Below, piece by piece: positions 48,999 to 57,195 of a DNA stretch of 64,000 bases. Origin of the DNA: Alteromonas sp. M12 (GTDB lineage: Bacteria; Pseudomonadota; Gammaproteobacteria; Enterobacterales; Alteromonadaceae). Below the pieces are notes generated by a model. That model worked only from the letters and a program-made list of their open reading frames with translations. It did no database searches and was not told the origin of the DNA. Location of the stretch: NCBI RefSeq assembly GCF_037478005.1, contig NZ_CP144164.1, forward strand, positions 1,178,001 to 1,242,000, read 5' to 3'. How positions within the stretch are numbered: the first letter of the stretch is position 1; the number at the start of each line of letters is the position of its first letter. Both the position numbers and the translations under genes were made by a program.

Positions 48999-49955
48999 AT
49001 GAGTTTGAATTATCTTGATTTCGAGAAACCTATCGCTGATTTAGAAGCAAAAATTGAAGAACTACGGTTAGTCAATCAAGGCGGTGAGTTTGATGTCGGC
49101 ATTGAAGAATCGATCACTAAGTTGCGGGAAAAGAGTGCAGAATTGACTGCTAAAATATTTTCCGATTTGGGCGCATGGCAAGTTTCACAAATTGCTAGAC
49201 ACCCAATGCGACCTTATACATTGGATTATATTCCCCGCCTTTTTGAAGAATTTGACGAATTAGCCGGTGATCGCGCTTTTGCTGATGATAAAGCTATTGT
49301 AGGTGGATTAGCCGACTTTGATGGTCAACCAGTAATGGTTATTGGACATCAAAAAGGTCGTGACACCCATGAAAAAATTCGACGCAATTTCGGTATGCCT
49401 AAACCAGAAGGCTATCGCAAAGCGCTTCGTTTGATGCATATGGCTGAACGCTTCAATTTACCTATCATTACCTTTATCGACACTCCGGGTGCATACCCTG
49501 GAGTAGGTGCTGAGGAACGTGGCCAAAGTGAAGCCATTGCTCGTAATCTCAAGGAAATGGCCGATTTAAGCGTGCCCATTATCTGTACCGTTATTGGTGA
49601 AGGTGGTTCAGGTGGTGCACTTGCTATAGGTGTGGGTGACAGAGTGAATATGCTGCAATACAGTACTTACTCGGTTATTTCTCCAGAAGGTTGCGCTTCC
49701 ATATTATGGAAAAGCGCAGAAAAAGCACCTTTAGCTGCTGAAGCTATGGGTGTAAGCGCAGGTCAAATTAAAGAATTAGGATTAATTAATAATATCGTAG
49801 AGGAACCTCTAGGTGGTGCTCATCGCAATCACGACGCTATGGCTGCCAACCTCAAAGCGACCCTTAAGCAACAGTTGTCACAATTGCTGAGCTTATCTAA
49901 AGACGAGTTGCTCGAACAGCGTTACGAGCGCATCATGTCTTTTGGTTATTGTTAA
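48999..49955 (+). CDS. accA: Acetyl-CoA carboxylase carboxyltransferase subunit alpha
   Basis: The 318-residue subunit starts with [19 protein letters not shown] and contains [20 protein letters not shown] and [20 protein letters not shown], the AccA crotonase-fold motifs. With AccD it transfers the carboxyl group from carboxybiotin to acetyl-CoA. A terminator follows. Confidence 0.98.
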   Translation: MSLNYLDFEKPIADLEAKIEELRLVNQGGEFDVGIEESITKLREKSAELTAKIFSDLGAWQVSQIARHPMRPYTLDYIPRLFEEFDELAGDRAFADDKAIVGGLADFDGQPVMVIGHQKGRDTHEKIRRNFGMPKPEGYRKALRLMHMAERFNLPIITFIDTPGAYPGVGAEERGQSEAIARNLKEMADLSVPIICTVIGEGGSGGALAIGVGDRVNMLQYSTYSVISPEGCASILWKSAEKAPLAAEAMGVSAGQIKELGLINNIVEEPLGGAHRNHDAMAANLKATLKQQLSQLLSLSKDELLEQRYERIMSFGYC

Positions 49956-49977
49956 TATAGTCACCTTGATTCACCTC

Positions 49978-50009
49978 AAACCGTCTTGTATTTACAAGGC
50001 GGTTTTTGC
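49978..50009 (+). terminator. Terminator after accA, abutting the tilS start
   Basis: AAACCGTCTTGT (49978-49989) pairs with ACAAGGCGGTTT (49994-50005) with one G-U pair and a 4-base loop, followed by TT. It ends 4-8 bases before the tilS ATG, and its 3' arm holds the only AAGG that could serve as a ribosome-binding site. Confidence 0.75.
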
Positions 50010-50012
50010 CTT

Positions 50013-51320
50013 ATGAACATTCAAAATCGTACCACAGCACTTGTTGAAAGGTTCCTTCAAGGACCCGCTAGGCAAATTGTTATCGCATACAGCGGTGGTG
50101 TTGACTCTCACCTGCTGCTGATCACTGTTGCCGAATTAGCGAACCAATTTCCTGACCACGATTACCTTGCTGTGCATGTTAATCACGGCTTAAGTCCCAA
50201 TGCGGAAAAGTGGCAACAGCATTGTCAGCAAGTTTGCTCTGAGCTCAATATTCCACTAAAAATTCAGCAGGTGAAGGTCAATGCCAGTGGTAATGGGGGA
50301 GTTGAAGCGGCCGCTAGAAAAGTGCGATATCAAGCCCTTGAAGCCATGACCGAACATCATGGTTTGATCTTGTTAGGACAACATATTCAAGATCAATTGG
50401 AAACGGTGCTATTGCAGTTGAAGCGCGGGGCTGGTCCTAAAGGGCTCTCAGCAATGGCGCAATCTGCGGTAAATGAAAACAGTATTACCCTAGCGCGACC
50501 TTTTCTGGAATTAGAGAAGCATGAAATTCTGCAATTAGCCAAACACAAGCAATTACACTGGATCGAAGATGAGTCGAATCACGATACACGATTTGATCGA
50601 AACTTTTTACGCACAGAAGTGATTCCAACTTTACTGCAACGATGGCCAAATTTGGCAACGGCGGCAAACCGCTCAGCCCAGTTGTGCGCTGAACAACAAG
50701 AGTTGTTAGATGAAGTTAACGGGAAACATTTGCAGACCATGGTGAATCAACGATTTGCGATTCATATTTGCAAGTTACGTGCACTATCTAGCCCATGGCA
50801 AAATCAAATAGTGCGATATTGGTTAGCAGAACAAAAAATCGATATGCCTTCTAAAACCGTGCTGGCGGAATTACCTAAACTTCTTAGTGCCAAGCAGGAT
50901 GGTAACCCCATCATTGACCTAGGCCAGCACCAGTTGCGACGCTTTCGAGAGCATATGTATTGCATTAAAAAGCAAACATTTGAAGAAGATATTCATCTTA
51001 CTTTAGATTCAGCTAACACCTTGTTACCCAATGAATTGGGGCATTTACATATTGCAGAAAAATACATTGGTCAATTAACCATAAAATCTAAGGTGAATAG
51101 TCTTAAATTTAAACCCCTTGATCAGCCCCATTCCAAATTATTGAAACAATGGTTTAAACAGTGGGATGTGCCAGTTTGGGAAAGACAGCGAAGTTTGCTT
51201 TTATGTTGGCAAGATCAGGTGATTGCGGTGTTATGTGAGCAACATATTATTTTTGCAAATGATGCACCTGCGGAACTCACTTCAAGTATTCATTTTAGGG
51301 TAAATCCACCTCAACTTTGA
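50013..51320 (+). CDS. tilS: tRNA(Ile)-lysidine synthase
   Basis: The 435-residue enzyme starts at ATG 50013; an in-frame TTG at 49986 would lie inside the hairpin. The PP-loop ATP site is IAYSGGVDSHLLLI (about residues 24-37), followed by VHVNHGLSPNA and GQHIQDQLETVLLQLKRG. The C-terminal TilS domains follow. It converts C34 of tRNA-Ile2 to lysidine. The accA-tilS order is conserved. Confidence 0.95.
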   Translation: MNIQNRTTALVERFLQGPARQIVIAYSGGVDSHLLLITVAELANQFPDHDYLAVHVNHGLSPNAEKWQQHCQQVCSELNIPLKIQQVKVNASGNGGVEAAARKVRYQALEAMTEHHGLILLGQHIQDQLETVLLQLKRGAGPKGLSAMAQSAVNENSITLARPFLELEKHEILQLAKHKQLHWIEDESNHDTRFDRNFLRTEVIPTLLQRWPNLATAANRSAQLCAEQQELLDEVNGKHLQTMVNQRFAIHICKLRALSSPWQNQIVRYWLAEQKIDMPSKTVLAELPKLLSAKQDGNPIIDLGQHQLRRFREHMYCIKKQTFEEDIHLTLDSANTLLPNELGHLHIAEKYIGQLTIKSKVNSLKFKPLDQPHSKLLKQWFKQWDVPVWERQRSLLLCWQDQVIAVLCEQHIIFANDAPAELTSSIHFRVNPPQL

Positions 51321-51513
51321 TTTTGTCTCTGAATTTTTAGTCAATTATCTTAGCTGATTCGCATTGATGGACACTAAAACACATTTTTATCCTTACAATG
51401 CTAGTGTTTGCCCCTGCTTCTAGCGTAAAATCGTATATATATTACAAGATAGGATTACTTTTAATTCTATCGGTAAATTGACCTTATTATTATTTTGGAG
51501 ATTTGAGACTATT

Positions 51514-52509
51514 ATGGCTGCATTTGGAACTGTTTTTATGCCTGAGATGGCACTTGCTACCTTTGAAAATAATCACTGGAGTAAGGCTGAGTTTGTCAGC
51601 GCTGAAAGTATTCAATTGCACCCCGGGGCTCATGTCTTACATTATTCGAGTACTTGTTTCGAAGGTCTCAAAGCATTTCGTCATGCTGATGGCAGCGTCA
51701 ATATTTTCCGTATGGAAGAAAATATAAAACGTATGGCACAGAGCTCTAAATTATTGTTTTTACCTGACTTTGATGCAAATCAGTTATCACAGATGATTGT
51801 TGATATGGTAAAAAAATACGCTGATGAAGTTCCCCAGCCTCCAGGTTCAATGTATATCAGACCTACCCATATTGGTACTGAGCCTTCAATAGGTAAAGCT
51901 GCGGCACCATCAGCTACTTCAATGCTGTATGTATTGTTATCACCGGTGGGTGATTACTTTGCTGGTGGAGCTCGTCCATTAAGATTGTTATTAGCGGAAG
52001 ATGGGATGCGCTGTGCGCCACATATGGGCATGATTAAAAGTGGCGGTAATTACGCCAGTGCTTTAGGGCCAATTTTAGCAGGTAAAGCGCAGTACAATGC
52101 TGATCAAATTTTATTTTGCCCTAATGGTGATGTACAAGAGACCGGTGCTGCTAACTTTATCTTGATTGACGGCGATGAAATTATCACTAAAGCCTTAGAT
52201 AGCTCATTTTTACACGGTATTACACGAGCTACACTACTAACCCTTGCGGCTGATTTAGGAATGAAGGTTAGCGAACGTAGCCTTTCTGTGACTGAACTAT
52301 TAGAACGGGTGGCTAAACCTGGTACTGAAGCCGCTCTGTCTGGTACCGCAGCGGTTTTGACTCCGGTAGGAACCTTAATTCACAATGGTAAAGATATCAA
52401 AGTGGGTAACGGAGAAGCGGGTCCTAAAGCAATTAGATTGCGCCAAGCATTAAACCAAATTCAGTGGGGCGAAGCGCCAGACACCCATAACTGGTTAACT
52501 AAAATTTAA
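51514..52509 (+). CDS. ilvE: Branched-chain amino acid aminotransferase
   Basis: ATG 51514 is preferred over an in-frame TTG at 51478, giving 331 residues. The PLP fold-type IV enzyme has STCFEGLKAFRHADG, then YIRPTHIGTEPSIG, the PLP-lysine segment MIKSGGNYASALGP, QETGAANFILID and SGTAAVLTPVG. FEGLKAFR points to the class II (eukaryotic-like) branched-chain type. It transaminates Leu, Ile and Val. Confidence 0.93.
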   Translation: MAAFGTVFMPEMALATFENNHWSKAEFVSAESIQLHPGAHVLHYSSTCFEGLKAFRHADGSVNIFRMEENIKRMAQSSKLLFLPDFDANQLSQMIVDMVKKYADEVPQPPGSMYIRPTHIGTEPSIGKAAAPSATSMLYVLLSPVGDYFAGGARPLRLLLAEDGMRCAPHMGMIKSGGNYASALGPILAGKAQYNADQILFCPNGDVQETGAANFILIDGDEIITKALDSSFLHGITRATLLTLAADLGMKVSERSLSVTELLERVAKPGTEAALSGTAAVLTPVGTLIHNGKDIKVGNGEAGPKAIRLRQALNQIQWGEAPDTHNWLTKI

Positions 52510-52653
52510 TTAACCCAAGCGAGGGAGCGCAATCTGCTATTAGCGCAGTAATTTTGCGCTTATCTTGCTTGCAATTCACGGGGTTTAAACAACTAGATTG
52601 CATAAATCAGCATCCCTACGAATTAAAATTTGTCATTTCTTATCAAGTTTAAG

Positions 52654-54360
52654 TTAACTAACCTGAACTTGATAAGCATTCATTTTATGCAGCTGTAACC
52701 AAGCTGCATTTTCATTTAATGCCTCAATACCTATGGTTTTAATGACCTGTTGATAGCTCCCTATATTTTCAGTTTCAGAAGCGTAAGTTTGATCTAACAA
52801 AGACATTCTATTCATCGCCTGTTGGAAGAAGTAGCCTGTTCGCAAGTAGCGCTGACTAAGCTCCTCGAAGCCCATCTGCGCAGCAAAGGTTTTCAGTAAT
52901 GCTGAGCTGATAAACGACATAGCAATAATAATGAACAAGATTGATATCGAAAAAGCGGGAATAAGATTGAATTGGATTTTTGCTACACTAAAGAACATCA
53001 GTGCTATTGCTAAGCAGAATAGAAAAATTGAATTTCGTTGATATTGTTTTGATTTGTTAAGCAATGCAAATGCTCTTCCCCTTTCTCCTCTTTGCCCATA
53101 AAAGTAATTTCTTTGGTCTAATATCCAAACCTTGCGCACATAATGAATGTGTTGTTTGCTGGGAGAAGGGACTTGCAACATCAGTTTATTCAAATTATCT
53201 ACAATCCAATCCATCTCATATAGTTTTGTCGTGCGATAGTTATTTGCACTGTGATCAGGAATACCAGACAAGTGCCAGAAAATTTGCACCCTAAGATCTT
53301 CAGCAAATACGCGCCATTCCACATACTGTTCTTCTTTTGATTCGGTGCCGACGAAAAAGAGCCAATATATAAGTACTACCACTCCAACTAGAAACAAGTG
53401 GATTAAAAACCAAGTCAGTGTGGCAAATAGCCCAACATAAACTTGTTGTGCGAAGATCGCAAAAAAGGATAGGGTGGTAATCCATTTTAATGATTTTAAT
53501 CTTTGATGTTGACGAATTTGTGCAAGACAATCGGCAATACAGTAGGCATCAACTAAGTGTTTAATGGGGGCTAATGATTCCGTCGGTGGGTGCTCTCCTA
53601 GCAGGTGAGTTAAACTCTTGGCTTTGTCTTTCTTTTTAATACGTAGCGCACCAGTATTAAAACGTTCTGTTTTCGCCAAAATTTCATTAAACAAACTGAC
53701 ATTTTGCACGCCATATGCTTCTATTGCCTTCCAACTTCCAATATCTTCTTCGCTTCCCACACTTAAAGGTAGGGTGGCATGACGTTCTCGTGTACTGACT
53801 AACCATTTACAGTATGTTTTGTTAGGCTTAGAAAATAGCAGGCTGCTTTCGTCAACGAGTCCTTCGATACACATTCTTACTACGTCTGCTGTGCCACCGG
53901 TTTTTAGCGCATAGGAACTTGATTCTTTTTTATGGTCTATTACACCATCCCAAATAGCGATTAGATAATCAGAACAACCTACCAGTGTTTTGCCTAGTGC
54001 AGTATACCCTTCCACTCTTGGTGTATTGGCTTTACGATGGCAAATCTTCACTTCGGAACATTGTTCAAAGAGTCTACGGAAGGTTTCTAAGGATTGGGGA
54101 GACCTAAAGTCTTTTTCATATTCTTGCACGTCAAAGGGTAAAATCGCAGTTACTTTAAGTTTGAGTTTCAAGGCGACTTTGACCATTAACTGGTCAGCAC
54201 CTTCTGCTAGACCTGATAAAATTTGAATCGTACTTCTAGGACATTGTTGTTGCAGCGAGGTCAGCTCTTCAAGCAAGGCTTTTTCTAAAATGGGGATATC
54301 TTGTTGTGGAATATCGCGATGACCGGTAACCCCTATATTAATTGTGAGAGCTGATGACAT
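52654..54360 (-). CDS. SLOG-domain protein with two transmembrane helix pairs (candidate nucleotide-gated effector)
   Basis: The 568-residue protein has two parts. Residues about 5-170 form a Rossmann-like SLOG/LOG domain: NIGVTGHRDI (8-16), ILSGLAEGADQLMVKVAL (about 47-64), AILPFDVQEYEKDF and YLIAIWDG. Residues about 294-342 hold two membrane helices, followed by a cytosolic helical segment with VEWRVFAEDLRVQIFWHLSG, two more helices (about 443-490) and FEELSQRYLRTGYFFQQAMN. Helix pairs joined to SLOG domains recall SLATT-type effectors. SLOG domains bind nucleotide-derived ligands; in Thoeris ThsA the ligand comes from a TIR enzyme. Here a TIR gene is divergent, 214 bp away. Ligand binding and pore formation are inferred. 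Confidence 0.78.
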   Translation of the reverse strand: MSSALTINIGVTGHRDIPQQDIPILEKALLEELTSLQQQCPRSTIQILSGLAEGADQLMVKVALKLKLKVTAILPFDVQEYEKDFRSPQSLETFRRLFEQCSEVKICHRKANTPRVEGYTALGKTLVGCSDYLIAIWDGVIDHKKESSSYALKTGGTADVVRMCIEGLVDESSLLFSKPNKTYCKWLVSTRERHATLPLSVGSEEDIGSWKAIEAYGVQNVSLFNEILAKTERFNTGALRIKKKDKAKSLTHLLGEHPPTESLAPIKHLVDAYCIADCLAQIRQHQRLKSLKWITTLSFFAIFAQQVYVGLFATLTWFLIHLFLVGVVVLIYWLFFVGTESKEEQYVEWRVFAEDLRVQIFWHLSGIPDHSANNYRTTKLYEMDWIVDNLNKLMLQVPSPSKQHIHYVRKVWILDQRNYFYGQRGERGRAFALLNKSKQYQRNSIFLFCLAIALMFFSVAKIQFNLIPAFSISILFIIIAMSFISSALLKTFAAQMGFEELSQRYLRTGYFFQQAMNRMSLLDQTYASETENIGSYQQVIKTIGIEALNENAAWLQLHKMNAYQVQVS

Positions 54361-54574
54361 CAGTCGCTATTCCTTAACATTAAACTCCGATATTTGTATA
54401 AATTATCATCAATAAAGCATTTGTTAAACCTGATTTTATCTCATTCGCTGGTGGCACTCGGCTTGGTAAAACCGATGCTTCCTTTTCTTTTATAGGAGAC
54501 TTGTATACTATTTGACCACATGTTGCTGTTGTATATGTCATGTTCACTCTTTCAATCTGATCCTGAGGAATAAA
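54361..54574. promoter_or_regulatory. Divergent intergenic region between SLOG and TIR genes
   Basis: This 214-bp AT-rich stretch must hold both promoters. A TTGACC (54512-54517) lies 16 bp before TATGTC (54534-54539), a weak candidate promoter for the TIR gene. GAGGAA (54565-54570) is its ribosome-binding site. No clear operator was seen. Confidence 0.35.
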
Positions 54575-56659
54575 ATGCAATACAGCGCATTTATAAGTTA
54601 CAGCCACAAAGATGAAAAGTTGGCTCGCTGGCTTATGCGTAAGTTAGAAGCCTATCGAGTGCCCGCTAAACTAATTGGCCAATCCGCTGAGTTTGGTGTT
54701 GTTCCCCGTAGAATTGGAAAAATCTTTCGTGACCGCGATGAACTCCCAACAGCAGGAAATTTGGGCCAAAGGGTCAATCAAGCGTTGCAGAACTCATCGT
54801 CGCTGATTGTCATCTGCTCGCCTTTCTCTGCGAAGTCAAAATGGGTGAATACCGAAATCACTGAATTCCGTAAAATGGGTCGTGAAGAACGTATTTTGTG
54901 TTTTATTGCCGACGGCGATCCTATGAGCTGTGATCCTGAGATAGCTTGTTTTCCCCCAGCTTTGCTCAAACCCGCACAAGCTGGCCAGCCTAATAGAGAG
55001 CCGTTGGCTGCTGATGCCAGAATGGAAGGAGATGGTAAAGACAGGGCATTTCTAAAATTGGTAGCAGGTTTGTTAGGCGTGGGCTTTGATAGCCTAGCGC
55101 AGCGAGATGCACAGCGCAGATATAAACGTTTGGCGTTAATTAGCGTAGGTTCTTTTGCCGGAATGGCGTTTGCCTCCGCATTGGCGATAACTGCTGTCAT
55201 CGCCCGTAATGATGCACAACGGCGCCAAGACCAAGCCGAAGACATTGTCGGTTTTATGTTAGGTGACTTACGTGAGCGCTTACAAACCGTTGGACGTTTG
55301 GATTTAATGCGTTCGGTGGATGATAAAGCGACAAGCTATTTTTCAAAGTTAAACAAACGAGATTTATCTGACCGCGCATTGGCGGAACAAGCCCGTTCAT
55401 TAACCGGCATAGGCGAAGTGCGCCTGAATGAAGGCGACTATCAATTGGCCATGGCAGCTTTTGCTGAAGCTTATGAACGTTCTAAAGCCTTATACGAAAG
55501 AGACGCTTCAAATGGCATCCGATTGTTCGATTTATCTCAAGCTGAGTATTGGCTTGGCAACGTAGCCTGGCAACAAGGGCGCTTGGACGATGCCGAAAAA
55601 TGGCTAATTCGTTATCGAGATAGTGCAATTAGGTTAGCCGCAATGGACAGCAATAATCCTGATTGGCAAATAGAGGCTGCATACGGTTATCAGAACCTGG
55701 CGATATTGGATAAAAGCCGTGGCAATTTTGAGCAAGCTAAAAGGGCAATGTTGGAAGTGCGTAATCTCTACGTTCAGTGGGCTGAACAAGCACCAGATAA
55801 TTTACAGTTAAGATACGATATGGCAAATGCGTCATCTTGGTTGGGAAGTCTTGCCTTACAACAAGGACGATTTAATGAAGCAAAGAATTATTTCGAAGAA
55901 CAAAATGCCGCGATTAAAAAAAATATTAAAGAGGATCCAGATAATATTATCTGGAAAGAAGACTTTTTGTACGCCAATCGTCTTTTAGCCAGCGTAAGCG
56001 TCCATTTAGGGGATGTGGAAGAAGCCACTAAATTGTACATAACCGCAAAAGATATCGCTGAACAATTATTTAATCAAGATCCACAAAATGCGTACTGGAT
56101 GTTGGATTACGGACGTTGCCTATGGCAGCTTGCGCTAATGTCTGGTCGGTCAGCTAAACAACATTTGCAGCAAGCTGAAAAACTGATTGAGAAGGCTTAT
56201 AACCTAAAGAAAAAAGAGGAAAGGACTTTACAATTCTATGGAGATCTTAAAGTCGCTCAAAGTGAATTTGCTTTGTTAAATGGCCAAATAGACTTGGCGC
56301 TTCATTATATCGAGCAATTTGAACAGAATATTGAGCCTGCATGGCATAATCAAGAAATGGAAAAAACCGAAGATTTTCGTTTGGTGTATTCTCGCGGTTT
56401 AATTTTAAAAGGAAAGATAGCCTTTAAAATCGAACAACAACAAACCGCCCAACAATATTGGCAACAAGCTTTAGCATTGTTAACTGAGACTGAATTGGAA
56501 TATGGAGTAAATCCTAAGCCGGATAAGTTACCTTTTACTCGGCTAATTGAATTGACTACTGTATTAAGCTTGTTAGGGGATGATCAGCAACTTAATATAC
56601 ATCAAAAACGTTTAAATAATTCAGGTTATATTGCATTCACCCCATTTTTGGTTGATTAA
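54575..56659 (+). CDS. TIR-domain protein with membrane helix and TPR repeats
   Basis: The start is ATG 54575 after GAGGAA; the frame is open earlier but Cys-rich and unlike the family. Of 694 residues, about 1-135 form a TIR domain beginning QYSAFISYSHKDEKLARWLM, with DRDELP and the putative catalytic glutamate E94 in SKWVNTEITEF. A membrane helix follows at about 188-207 (SVGSFAGMAFASALAITAVI). The rest is helical TPR-like repeats (e.g. YWLGNVAWQQGRLDDAEKWL and a second LGSLALQQGRFNEAKNYFEE), ideal for sensing a protein partner. Bacterial TIR enzymes split NAD+ and some make cyclic ADP-ribose signals. Divergent pairing with a SLOG membrane protein suggests signal producer plus receptor. NADase activity is inferred. 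Confidence 0.88.
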   Translation: MQYSAFISYSHKDEKLARWLMRKLEAYRVPAKLIGQSAEFGVVPRRIGKIFRDRDELPTAGNLGQRVNQALQNSSSLIVICSPFSAKSKWVNTEITEFRKMGREERILCFIADGDPMSCDPEIACFPPALLKPAQAGQPNREPLAADARMEGDGKDRAFLKLVAGLLGVGFDSLAQRDAQRRYKRLALISVGSFAGMAFASALAITAVIARNDAQRRQDQAEDIVGFMLGDLRERLQTVGRLDLMRSVDDKATSYFSKLNKRDLSDRALAEQARSLTGIGEVRLNEGDYQLAMAAFAEAYERSKALYERDASNGIRLFDLSQAEYWLGNVAWQQGRLDDAEKWLIRYRDSAIRLAAMDSNNPDWQIEAAYGYQNLAILDKSRGNFEQAKRAMLEVRNLYVQWAEQAPDNLQLRYDMANASSWLGSLALQQGRFNEAKNYFEEQNAAIKKNIKEDPDNIIWKEDFLYANRLLASVSVHLGDVEEATKLYITAKDIAEQLFNQDPQNAYWMLDYGRCLWQLALMSGRSAKQHLQQAEKLIEKAYNLKKKEERTLQFYGDLKVAQSEFALLNGQIDLALHYIEQFEQNIEPAWHNQEMEKTEDFRLVYSRGLILKGKIAFKIEQQQTAQQYWQQALALLTETELEYGVNPKPDKLPFTRLIELTTVLSLLGDDQQLNIHQKRLNNSGYIAFTPFLVD

Positions 56660-56722
56660 AATTTGTACTATTCGGGAAAGGGTTTAGAATTGTAAGAGAA
56701 CAATTATGTTCAATTCATAAAA

Positions 56723-56740
56723 CCGTATCTTTTGATACGG
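56723..56740. promoter_or_regulatory. Perfect hairpin/palindrome before the small accessory gene
   Basis: CCGTATC (56723-56729), TTTT and GATACGG (56734-56740) form a perfect 7-bp stem. It lies between the TIR gene and the 131-residue gene, 47 bases before the latter. No T-run follows, so it may be an operator or a leader structure and not a terminator. Confidence 0.45.
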
Positions 56741-56787
56741 CAATACCTCCAAAGTATGGCATTTTACCAACAACAAGGAAAAGGATT

Positions 56788-57183
56788 ATGGATGCTACTG
56801 TAACTTTAGATGTAAGAAATTTCCGAAGTGCAGCAGGAAGTGGCTACACCAATATACCCGCTTCGAATGCACGCACATACAGCTACCGTTTTACAGGTGG
56901 CCCCAACAATGATGGCACTATTACTGAAATAACAGGTACAGGACAGGCACTCATAACCGTGCATGTTCAGGCTGACCCTCGTTATCATATTACTGACATT
57001 ACTTTTGGCAGTAACGGTGCAAATGATTTGTCGTGGCGTTCTACATTCCCACCTTACCTTGCCGTTATTACTGATACCAATACTGATAATATTGATTCGG
57101 AATACTCGGTAGTTATATTGGATACTGTAGCTAACGCTAGGGTGTTATGTGACCCCGCAATCAAAAATAGACCTAATAAATAG
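56788..57183 (+). CDS. Small beta-rich protein of unknown function beside the TIR gene
   Basis: The 131-residue soluble protein has a good ribosome-binding site (AAGGAAAAGGATT) and no signal peptide. It alternates short hydrophobic strands with polar turns (ATVTLDVRNF, then ALITVHVQADPRYHITDITF and YSVVILDTVANARVLCDP), suggesting a beta-sandwich. DP occurs at ADPRY and CDPAI. This vaguely recalls the small DP-EP family, but I cannot assign it. It is in the same orientation as the TIR gene, 128 bases downstream, and convergent with the antiporter. It may be a partner, a ligand-binding protein or an unrelated neighbour. Confidence 0.7.
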   Translation: MDATVTLDVRNFRSAAGSGYTNIPASNARTYSYRFTGGPNNDGTITEITGTGQALITVHVQADPRYHITDITFGSNGANDLSWRSTFPPYLAVITDTNTDNIDSEYSVVILDTVANARVLCDPAIKNRPNK

Positions 57184-57195
57184 TCAAGATTAGGT

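Noticed and set aside
52526..52560. Long hairpin AGCGCAA/TTGCGCT after ilvE as terminator
   Set aside because: The loop is long, inner pairing is short and no T-tract follows; it is left out as unproven.
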